The notes under the pieces were generated by a model. It had not been told where the DNA came from and did not search any database. It was given only the letters and a program-made list of their open reading frames with translations. From assembly GCA_032158295.1 (NCBI GenBank), contig CM063254.1, positions 5,982,326-6,046,325 of the forward strand: a DNA stretch of 64,000 bases, written 5' to 3'. The DNA is from Pycnopodia helianthoides. Its lineage: Eukaryota; Echinodermata; Asteroidea; Forcipulatida; Asteriidae. The translations under genes and the position numbers were made by a program. The first letter of the stretch is position 1. Each line of letters opens with the position of its first letter. Below are positions 50,501-62,500 of this stretch, in pieces.

Positions 50501-53500
50501 CATGGTCAGTGCCCTTCTGTGTCCATTTTACCTTATTCCCTCTGGTGTAGGTGAAAGAATATAAAACATTGTGAAAAAATCTAAGGAAATTATTTTTAAA
50601 TGATAGCAAAAGTTACACATCCCAAGTTATTGTGTCAACTTTGTCTGTGCTTGTGAAAGATAAAGTGCATGTTCTTTTTGGGCTCTTGCTGTTGGAATTA
50701 TTGAATTATTCGAAAGAAAATATGAATGCATCCTTTTTTTCGCTAGGCTGCATGTGATTCCAAACAATGTGATTTGGTTTTACCTTACGCAGATGTATGA
50801 AGCTGAATCATCGGTTGTATGATCTCAATCATCAGTTACGATGATCCCAATCATCAGTTATGATGATCCCAAACACCAGTTATGATGATCCCAATGATCA
50901 GTTCTATGATCTAAATCATCAGTTTTGTGATCCCAATAATTAGAAAAGAATGATCCCAGTCATCAGTTAGGCTAATCCCAATCATCAGGTATGCTGATCC
51001 CAATCATCAGTTACGATAATCCCAATTATCAGTTAGGCTGATCCCAATCATCAGTTAGGCTGATCCCAATCATCAGTTAGGCTGATCCCAGTCATCAGTT
51101 GCGATGATCCCAGTCATCAGTTGCGATGATCCCAGTCATCAGTTGCGATGATCCCAGTCATCAGTTGCGATGATCCCAGTCATCAGTTGCGATGATCCCA
51201 ATCATCAGTTGTGATGATCCCAATTATCAGTTAGGCTAATCTCAATCACCAGTTACGATGATCCCAATCATCAGTTACGATGATCCCAGTCATCAGTTGC
51301 GATGATATGATATGTGGTTGTTGCTAATGCATTTTTTACCCGTTCCGGTGTTTGTGTTTTCAGAAAGAGTGGCCTCTCGTCCAATCATATCAGAGATCCC
51401 TGATCAGGTGGTCACGGTCGGATCTAACGCCACGTTCGAGTGTAAGATTGTGAGCGACCTGACTCCGCACGTCCTCTGGGTGAAAATGGAGAACAAAAAT
51501 TTCTCCCATCTTCAAGCCAGTGATAGGCTACAGATTGTCGCTGTAAGTACTATGTTTCAAAACTATTTCAAAGTAAAACAAGAAAGAAAAAATAACAAAC
51601 TTTGGTTCGACGCGATGACAGTCCCTGCATTATCTTAATGTTAAGGGCTTTCACTGCTCACCCCTTTTTTTCTCTCCCCCTTTTAGATAATTGCTGGATA
51701 CGGATCTCGGGAATTGATTTGTTGTAATCATTTTTATAAGGTGCCATTTTAGTAATTTGATTTTCCAACAGATTTTAGGTGTGGGAGAGACAGCACTCAT
51801 AATTTTTGGAAGTGTACACAACTCATCCTGGAAACAGATGCACCAACATGGAAAGTAACTTAACTGCAAGTTAAGAGTTCAACCAGAATACCAGTAAATA
51901 AAGATAAATAAATGAAGCATTTAAAAAAAAACTAATAGTTCAACCAAAATACCGGTTAAAGGAGGGGGGGGGCAGCCCCTTCCCCCTGCGAAAATGGATA
52001 TATAATTGAATAAATTAAGCATTAAAAAAAAAATCTAATTGAAGATTTTTGGAGCAGGATTTGGGAGGGCTGTATTGTTCCGTGGGAACTTTCCATCAAC
52101 ATCTACTGATATATCAATGTATGGGTCAATTAATTGGGTCTGCTTTTTCGATTTTTAAGAACATGGGTAAGGGAACGACTCATCCGGTGTTTGAAAACAT
52201 TCACTGCTGTAGAGTCTCTGAATTCGGGTTCATTCATAGAGGGGGAATTGGGAAGAGGCCAACTGCGACCGCCACCTTTTCACTCATCGGGACTACAAAA
52301 AAAAAAATCATATCCGTGCAAATATGGTATTATTTGAGGTCAAAATAAATGAGGAAGTGGCAGTTGGGTGGTGGAATTATTTATTTATAAAAAAAATTTT
52401 GAAGGGTACCTGTGTGATTTTATTCATTTGAATTGATCAGGTTGGCAGAGGATGATGCTCGGCAATGTAATATATTATGTATGTACTCGATTCTTAGGAA
52501 GCAGAAGCAGAATTGGTAGCAAAGATTTTATTCGTAAGTTGCTTTTAGAAATCAAGACTCTTCCTTCCTTCTGACTTCAGAGCTGTATGTGTCGAGTATT
52601 GAACACACTTGTTTACTGGCATGCTGATGAAGTTGTTTTCAGCTTGGGGGGGGGGAAACACTGTTGTCTTTTAAAGCTGTTATTATTTCACTGTCGGTGG
52701 CATGCTGATATACTTGACGGTGGTCTGGGGGAAAAAAGAAAATTATCAAATTGCTCCAGCCTTGTTTTACTGCACAACAACTTTCGCTTCTTCTAGCATG
52801 CCTTTTGGTCTTAAATGGAGAATCAACAAAATGCTTCACACAGTCTTCTAAGATCATTTCTGCATTTGATTTAGTGTTTGGATTTATTTCCCTTTTATGT
52901 TCTCTTGTTTTATTTACTATGACAGATATTAACTGCCTTGCTAAAGATTCATAATTTGATGATAATATTAACAGAACTCCTATTCGGTTTGCTTTCAACA
53001 ATTTTTTATTTTTGTTTTTAAATATTTTCTTTCCATGGTATTTTATAACAAGGGAGGCGACTTTCTCCAACCAAAAAAATAACATAGCAACAAAAATCTC
53101 TTCATACACTGTATGTTTCGGCATGAACTGTTTTTTTTGTTTTTGAAATGGCTGAAAAATAACATCAGGGAAACCTGTCTCCAGCACAAGAGAGAAATTA
53201 TAGTTCTGTAAATGAAATGCTTTTTTTTTTTTAATGTAGTTACAGTGCAAACTGGTTGTATCTCACAAACACAAGAAGAACACGGAGAAATTGTAATGCT
53301 TCTGTGTCTTATATTTTGCAATGAGGCGGTAGGCTTAGTTACATTTTGGAATGGGATGGAGACCCACTAAATTCTTCACTAGATTTCACAGAGGCTAGTG
53401 GGAGTAATGACTGTATCCCCTCAGCAAATTTGCAACCCAAAGAAGAAAAAAATGACACCCAAGGAAGCTGTTCTGTTTATAATTTCTTGAGGTTTCCACG

Positions 53501-56500
53501 CCTCAGTCAGGTGTTGTATTTTAGCTGAAGGTTTGCACAAATAGCAACTTTCTAAAAAAAACTAGTAAACAGAGTATTTTCAGGTCTTGGTTTTAAACTG
53601 CAAAGCCCATTGCCGCAAGTGCGTACATAAGCGTGTTGTGTTCATCATGCCATATTTCAGAGTGGGATATAGGAACGTGATATCCTCATGGCATGAGCGG
53701 ACCTCTATCATAAGTGAGGATTCCAGTTTGCTCGAGGTTAAATTTGTATCTTATTTTTCTTCTTCTGTTCTTTGGATCATTTTGTCGTAAAGAATGCTTT
53801 ATCCTGGTGGTTCTTGTTGATTTGCATGTTAATGGATGCATTTTATGAGATACCTTGACTAGCCCGAACTCGACCGTTTCCTTTCGGGACGAAACTTAAT
53901 CTGAGAGTACACACTTTTTGTACACTACAAATGTACAGGTTTTTGTTGTTGTTGTTGTAATAATTGTTTGTTTTTTGAAATTGCAATTGATCTATGTTGA
54001 CAGGATTGGACTTTGTTGGCTTTGTGGTGTTTGAATCGTGCTCAATAAACATTCATCACTCTGCAGCCTTCTTTGTTAGATTCCCTGTTTACACAATGAC
54101 ACTGATAGCTTTAATTCTCAATGTACCAAATGGGGACCTGACTATTTTTCCTTCTCACCTCAGTTTATTTGACATTGGTTTGATTGGAAGAAAAAAACAA
54201 GATGGCCGCACCGTGATTAAAGCTGTTTAGCAAGATCCAATGTCCTCACGGATCGGTTTCAATATTTGGATCTGCACAAAACCAAACTGGAATATAATTT
54301 TCACTCTTTTTTTAGTCGTTGCTAAAACAAGTACGGTGCAATGAACGTTTATTTCCACAGGGTTGGCTTATTTTGCACGTTCTTTAAGTTTGTCCTCGGA
54401 AGTCTCGCCTTATTTCAAAAGGTGTACTCTCTTGAACTATTATTTTGCATTTGCCTGAACACATTTGTAATTTTTATGTTAACGGCAAACTGCAGACCAT
54501 TAGCTATTAATGATGTTTTATCCCCCTTTTTAAATATTAACCCAACTTTACAAGCAGCGCGTCCGGATTAAGAAGGAAGAGACAGTGGGGGAAAACTCAC
54601 TTGATCCACATCTGCATGAGTGTGTATTTTTTGCAAGTATATTTGTACCTTAGTGCTCCCAAAGAGAGCAAAGAAACCTTGTGAGTACCAATTAAGCAAT
54701 GTTAAAAGCTTGAAGGAAACAGCAAGGGGAGTAGTCGACTAATCTAGAGGGATGAAAATTGGAAAGGTGCATTGTTTCTTTACAGAAACATTAAAATGTC
54801 GGGAGCTTTTCCCCCCGTTGTGGAAAATATGAGCTCCTCTTACTTTTTGAAAACCAGTTTGCACAACCTCCTTCAAGCTCTTACCTTGTTCATTAATCGA
54901 TTAATATTTACGTGCATGTAAAATGACTAACGACTTTTGTTGATTTTCATTGCATGCTTGGCATCATTATAGGAGGAATGGTCTAGGGATTTGAGGAAGG
55001 AATGCAAAGATATCATGAAAAACCATGTCTCCAATTTCACCCTGGAATGGAAGTGTTTAACCACAGAGGTATTATATGTCGCCGTGACAACCTGAGCCTC
55101 GCTGCTCCTCAGTCATTAACCTCTGACCTCGGTTCATGTGGTTGGACTAAAAGGGGTCAAGCTTTGGTTTTAAGGGCAGAATTGTGTTTGATGGTGATGG
55201 TGCTGAAGTTTTGCTGGTGTGGGGGCGTTTGATAGTTGTGCATGCAAGAGCTTTTACCTTCCTTTGCTATGGAGGAGCTTTTCCAAATATCTGAACATTC
55301 TTGTTGGTTTTATTCTTTTTTGAAAGAATGGCTTTAAAGTCATGCTGTCAATTCATTTCATTTTCGATCTGGTAGAATACTATGAACAAATAGTTATTCA
55401 AAGTTAATTTTTTTTTTTTTTTTTTTTTTGACAACGGTAAAAAATTGCCCAGAGACGGAGATGAACTGGCCACTGCTTTTGTTGCGACCAATTTTTATAG
55501 AAGTTGAGTGTTTGGAAAAGGTTGCATACACAACATGAGTTACTTATGGGCTGGCTTTGTAGATAGACACTACACTAACATCTCTTAATCCCTCACATTC
55601 CTGCATGCATTCTACTAACCCTCTTCTGCTAATCCATCCAATCAATCCTCCTCCGCCAATCCTTACTCGACCAATCCTGTGCCATTTAGGCTCTAACTGT
55701 CTTGAGTGACCCCTCCTGATGAAGGGTAGTATGAATTTCTTTGATGATTGTTGGTGCACAAATATTGGCCTTATCCTTTTTGTTGGCTGCTGAATTGTTT
55801 CAAAAGAAACCCTAAAATCAAGCTGTTATTCCCGTGCAAGAAACCAACCTTACCAACGTGAATTTGCCTTTAGTGACCCAAGTAACAAGCCCTACCTACC
55901 CTAACAACTAACCCGAAAAGTAAATGAAAGACTATTATAAACCTGTTTTAAGTAACATAACAGATGAAAAACAATTTCTGCTAAAAGTGTTAACGTTTCG
56001 TATCTGAAACACAAAAAGTTTCCGAGCTTTTAAGTCAAACTGCTTTTTATCGGTAAGGTGAATAACTAACCCCCATGTAAAAAGTTTTGCCTTCAGTGAA
56101 TGCGTTGTTATACTCTATGGTTGGCGTAAGCCTCGATTGCATTGCCGCGGAACTGTGTTTTAAAATCAAGACGGTAACTCTAATACTGATGGTGCACTGA
56201 TCTTGTATTGTTCCTTTACTCAGCATTTCTTTTCAGCAGCACATAGCTTCTCACTGCCACAACACGGGACACACATTTTCAGCAGCATTATTTAAAAACC
56301 TGTTTTCTCGATTATTTTAATCAATTATTTCCACCTTGTTGCATTTCCTTCCTTGAATACAGCACATTTTTCTTCTCTCTGGGTGAGGTGGTTTAACCTC
56401 GGTTCCATTTTCTCTCGGAAAGTGTCACTTGGTATTTGTTTTGTTGAAACTATTACAAGATGTCAACGAAACACTTGTCGCTCTAAGCAACAAGATTGAA

Positions 56501-59500
56501 ATTCTTTGTTTAAAAAAATTTTAAATGACAGTAGTCATTCGGCTGATGGTGACACTTTCCCTTTTCCATTAAACCTTTTCCATGCTGCTGCCATAAGATT
56601 GCTCTTTGTGAGAGTCACGTCCACTTAAGGGACTCCCTTGCCTGTTTAATCTACGTTTGCCTGTGGCTAGGGAAATCCGCAAATGGAGGTTTAACAGGCA
56701 AGTGTCGTCCCTTCCCGGACACCCGAGTCACCTTTGATTCAGGGGATTCAAAATGACTTTTGACAACATCCAAAATGCGGACTTCGTTTTAAAGTATGAG
56801 ATCGCGGTTATTTTAGTCTGCGTCAGTCGTGCCAATCGTCTTTTGGCTATCACGCGATCAATGGTTGATCCACAAGAGGACGCTATTTCAGGCAATAGTG
56901 TACTGGCTGTCGGGCTGACTAAACAAACACCACAAACGCAGACTCGGAACCGAGTCTATCTAAAATGAGAATGTCCGCATTTTGTTGACAAAGCAAAATG
57001 GTGCAAGCATGATTCAGGTTTAAATTTTTCAACCTGCAACTCCTTTTATTTCACTGGTTTTGTTTTTCGTCTCGCAAGCTTTTTCATTGGGAATTATTTA
57101 TCTTCCGAATTTATATTCTGTTTTTTTACATGTGTCATGTTTTAAGTGTGGTGACATTTCTGTTCAACTTTCTTTTCTTTGTAAATGTCGGGCATTTTGT
57201 TGACTTCGGTCCTCTTGTCTTTGACTTTTCACAATTCTTTTGTTAATGCAAGTTTATACTTTCCACAGCTCATTGTATTTCGTGATGCCATGCCATGGTT
57301 CACCTTGCTTGATCACTTTGCTTCCATTTGGTTTCACTTTTAAGATCGCTTTGTATTTAGCAAACCTTTTTTTTTCCTTCAAATTTTGTTTCTGGCCTAG
57401 GCCGCCTTATGCTCCGGCTAAAATCTCCACCGGCCATTTTGAAGCCCTTAGCCGAGTATGCGGCCTCAAAATGGCCGACAAGCTGAAAGAGGCTCGAGGT
57501 GTGAGGGTCAAAACAGCTGAGACATTTTTGCCACGTTATCCCAACTCTTTAGCTTTGAACGTACACTGTGTACTTGATTGATAAATATTCCCCATAAAAC
57601 CAGTGTTGTTTTTCTGACACCAGTATTTTGCACAAATTACTTGGTGGAAGAAACACAGAACACCCGGGAAAATGATTGGAAAAAAAGCAGTGTTTAGACC
57701 TTAAGCCCGAGCAGTCTGATCAGTCAGTCGATTTGAATAGTGGATGTATTTTCCTCTTAGAGGACTTCCTGCAATTTCAATTTTCTGTCCATGCTTGTCT
57801 TTTGTGCCCGTTTCGTGTGTTCTGTTCTGCCTTTGTTTTTTATCTGGGGGTGGTGACTTTTTTCCTGGATCTTCTCGGTTGACTTATTCAAAAACCATGG
57901 GCACTCCATTCTATTGGAGGGTTCATCGTTAAGCTAGACAGCGTCTTGGTGCTGATTTTGTTAACATTGGTTGAGGTGTGGGTTAAAATTGATGGGATAC
58001 ACTTGAGGGGTTAAAGCCAGCGTCATACTTAACACGAATTGCGAAAATGCAAAGGGAATTTTCTTGAATTACAATTAGCAAGTAACTCAATTTTCTTTCC
58101 TGTGAAGTATGAACCGGGCTTTACTTACCCATGGAACAAGTACTCGTATCCACATGTAGTCCATTTCGCAACAAAAAAAAGTGTGCACTACAACGGGTTT
58201 GAGTGACTGGGTAGAAGAGAAGTGAATTCCATGGAAAAGAAAGTATCAATCGTAAAGACATTTTTTGATCGTTCACATCATGTCCACACATTTTGCAATT
58301 TTCCACAAGTTGTTTGTATTCGTCAGTTCGATAATGAATTCATGAAAGTCACTTTGAATGATTCCATAAAAGTCACTTTGAATGATTCCATGAAAGTCAC
58401 TTTAAATGATTCCATGAAAGTCACTTAAAATTATTCCATGAAAGTCACTTTAAATTATTCCACGAAAGTCACTTTTTTAACTGGTTCCATGAAAGTCACT
58501 TTAAATGATTCCATGGAAGTCACTTCAAATTATTCCACGCAATTCACTTTAATATGAAATGAAAGCACAGCTGAATTTTATGGGTTTAACATGGCTGGTA
58601 AATTTGTTCATGTGATTGAGTCAGGGGTGGGCTACACATGCCTCGTTGTACACACCTAGGCAAATCATTGTGATTTGTTCCACATTGAGAAAACCACATT
58701 GAATTTTAAAAACTTCCCCGCTTGGACGATGGGACTTGTGAAACGTGAAAATCTCATGAAAAGATGGACAGTGAAGTTAAAACCCATAATTATACAAAGT
58801 TCACAGCACTCAAGGCTTTCGAGTTTGCTTTTGTACCTCTTTTGTTTTTGTGATTGAAATTTTAATTATGCGATTTGCTCTCCCTCCTCTGTAGACCAAA
58901 TCTAAGAAGATCAATGTTCAACTGCGATCGATCGAGTTCTACAACGTCTCCATGGAGGAAGCCGGTATCTACACCTGTCTTGCTGGTAATGGACTCGGTG
59001 TGACCCAGGAGATGGCTGTCCTTACCGTTGAACCAAGTAAGTTCGGGATTTAAGTTGAGGGGAGGGAGGGGGGAGTTAAAGGAGCTTTGTTCACGTCAAA
59101 CGAGTTGATGTCTGGGGGTTAAATCAGATGCTGATGTGTACAGCAAGAGCATGTCTATTTCTATAAAAAGGAAACTGAATATCGGCGCGTTAGTGCACAA
59201 ATGTTGTATCACGATTTTGTGAAAAACCTTGGATCTCACACAAAAAGTCTTAGTGCAAAACCATTATATCTCGGCGCTTACTTGCTTTGTGTGTACATCC
59301 GGTTTATTTTAGTGAGATACAATGTTTTGAGAATTTCAAACTGGTGCATATTAAAGGCCCTGTACACTATTGGTAAGATCGAAAAACACAATGTTCACAG
59401 ATTCACACATAACTTACATGATTTAAAGTAAGTAATGGTAGAAAGGGTTCCTTAAAATATTTCTGTCTAAAATGCTATCGTTTCTGAGAAACGAGTAAAA

Positions 59501-62500
59501 CAATAGTAATTATCGCGCGCGATAATTTGAAAAAACAGAAAACACATAAGATCTCTTTTCACTATTTTCTCGTGACCTCGATGACCAATTGAGCTCAACC
59601 TTTCACAGGTTTGTTTGTTCATGCATATGTTTAACCACACAAAATGTGGACACTGATTTTGAACTGTTACCAAAAGTGTACAATACCTTTAAAAGTAATA
59701 TTTTCTGAGACTTTTTTGCACTTACATGATGATATAATATTGCTAGTTTGAGCTGTAGGAAGGTTAAGTTGTATCAATGGCGAGCATAAAAACATAAGCC
59801 AGCACTTCCTTGACTAGCCCAGTGGATTCCGTTCCCCCCCCCTCTAAAAACGGTCTCTTTTGTCTGGAATCATCTGCAGAACCCACCAAGGAACCATCCA
59901 CCAAACCTCCCAAGGTGATACTGAAGCCCCCAGACCATTGGAACCAGGAGAAGACGGTCATGATCGTCTCCATCTCTTGTTGCTCCATCATTCTGGTGCT
60001 CTTCTTCTTCATCTTCATCATGTGCTACAAGAACAACCAGCGCCACACGAGGGGCGTTGGTCAGGACAAGTATCCAGTCAAGAGCCCGCTGACCAGACAG
60101 GTATGTCGGGACATTTTTTATTCAAGATGTCTCATTTTCTGTTAAAATTGTGTAATGGTCAAAAGACTTGTGTCTGCACTTTGTGAAATAGTAAATCTGT
60201 AAAAAATTAAGTGCAATCTGTCATTAGAGTTCTGAGAAAATAGTGGAAAATTAGCCCATTGTTGAATTTCACTGTTTTCAAACATTATATTTTTTTGACA
60301 AACTGATTGGCAACTGATTTCTCAAAAAGTAGCATTTCAGTCGAAACCAAATCAAGGGGCAGTTTCAACCATGGCCATCATAAGTGATAGGCAGATCTTT
60401 GAACATTTATTTTTTCCATCGTACCAATGTTGTGCACACCCTTTTGAAAATAAATTTGCTTTATATCAAAAAGTGATCAGCTTACTAATGGGGATAATAC
60501 TACTGTGTCCAGACATGTAAGGTGCTTTTTGTCTCAATGTCTTTCTGCCTCGATGCTGCGGGCTTGGCCTGGTAGTGGTTTCCCTCAATTTGTTTCTGAT
60601 TTCATTCCCGTTGTTGTTGTTTTTTCTTGTCATTCTCTGAGCGTTTTGCAACCCTAGGAAAAGGTGCTTTATAAATGGTATTGTTGTTATTATTATTTGT
60701 GGTGTTTTTTTCATTCTGTTAGCTTTCGTCAGAGTCGAACCATTCATCGACCCCATTGGTGATCGGCCGGGGTAGGCTATCGTCGTCTCTCACTGTGGTG
60801 TCGGAGTATGAAGTGCCACTGGATCCAGAATGGGAGTTCCCTAGAGATAGGTCAGTTCAATACACCCCCAACAATTGAGGCTTGTGACGGGGAGGAATGC
60901 AAAAATCAAACAAGTGGAAAAACGGTGTTACCCAAAAATGTAAAATGTAGAGTCAACTCCGAGGTACCACTTGTTTAACTTTCCACTTGCATAATTTCGG
61001 AGGTCATAGAAGTTACTTGTTAACTCTGGTGCCGACTTGATCAAGACATGAATTTGAGTCTTCCTTAAATTGTGAGACTAAGAGAAGCTAGGGTGACGGC
61101 CGACTTACATTGAATAATTTCCGAGTATGCGCATAATTTCTGAGGACATAGAAGTTACTTGTTAACTCTGGTCCCAACTGGCATTCATGGAAGTGTCCCA
61201 TTGCAAGCACTCAATACAAAATGTCACGTTCAAGCAGATACTTTTAGTGCAGGAGAATTATAACGGAGGAAACAATCTTTTGGAATGAACTAATCTCAGC
61301 TGATCTGGAAAGAAAATGTTCTTTAATTTATTCGCAGTTGCAAGTTGGAGATAAGGGGGGGTGACTTTGGAGGGTGGTTTTTATTCAACCTGTGTGTTTT
61401 GATTTTAGGTTGACCCTGGGCAAGGCGCTTGGTGAGGGAGCATTTGGCAAGGTGGTCTTGGCAGAAGCAGTTGGCATCTCTGCTAAGGAACAGACAACAA
61501 CTGTGGCCGTCAAAATGTTGAAAGGTAAAATGTTTTGTTATTGAGTGTTGTTTTTTTAGTTGACTGACTATTGCCAGCACCCCATATGACTTCTTCGCCG
61601 TTTCTTGAGTGAAGAATGGGCTCTCCCTTAAAGACATGGGACACCTGGTAATTGTCAAAGACCAGTCTTCTCACTTGGTGTATCTCAACATATGCACAAA
61701 ATAACAAACCTGTGAAAATTTGAACTCAATTGGTCTTCGAAGTTGCGAGATAATAATGGAAGAAAAAACACCCTTGTCACACGAAGTTGTGTGCTTTCAG
61801 ATGCTTGATTTCGAGACCTCACGCGTGTGAGGTCTCAAAATCAATTCAAATATTTTACTGAGAAATTACTTCTTTCTATAAAACTATGTTACTTCAGAAA
61901 GAGCCGTTTCTCACAATGTTTTATACTATCAACAGCTCTCCATTGCTCGTTTTTATGCTAACAATGATTGTGAGTAATCAGGCCTACCAATAGTGTCCAG
62001 TGCCTTTGACACTAGCCCTGTGTACATTGTTCCAGTAAGAAACTGCTGTGGGATAGATAATGGCGTGTCGTGGTCGAGCAGTTAAAAGCACCGCACTCAA
62101 ACTCTGTTTCATCATGTCTTTTTGTCTGTTTTGCAGCCAATGCAACGGATCGTGAGCTGTCTGACCTGGTCTCAGAATTGGAGATGATGAAGATGATCGG
62201 GAAGCATACCAACATCATCAATCTTCTTGGATGCTGCACTCAAGATGGTCAGTATAAATCACGATTATCCAATATTAATGCCTCTGTGTTATTCCTCTTG
62301 TTCCCTGTATTACAACACAAACCCCCCCAAGAGGAACCAGACTAGTTTATTTATTTATTTATTTATTTATTTTTTACCACAAGGGAAACTGACTGGGTCA
62401 CCCAGTCAGTTTCCCTTGTAGTTTATTACTTGACATTTAAAATTTAAAAAGTTGCATCCCCTCAAGGTGATCCCGTGGCTGCCTCTTCCCAGGTTGTATC

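Larger units (their letters stand above)
51543..58894 (+). other. FGFR intron 7 (phase 0), splitting Ig3
   Basis: 7.35 kb. Contains a strong acceptor at 51686, another at 52580, a 32-codon cassette candidate at 54973-55068, inverted repeats at 56755-56996 and 57432-57476, and a 24-bp minisatellite near its 3' end. No duplicate of exon 8 was seen. Confidence 0.85.

Noticed and set aside
50812..51308. CRISPR-like array
   Set aside because: Units are contiguous 22-bp repeats with no unique spacers, in an intron of an animal gene; this is a minisatellite.
58222..58428. Protein with MKVTLNDS repeats
   Set aside because: Product of a 24-bp minisatellite, which is necessarily periodic in one frame.
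51543..58894. Mutually exclusive IIIb/IIIc-type exon pair
   Set aside because: Searched by eye for a second EAGxYTC-like segment; none seen apart from exon 8.
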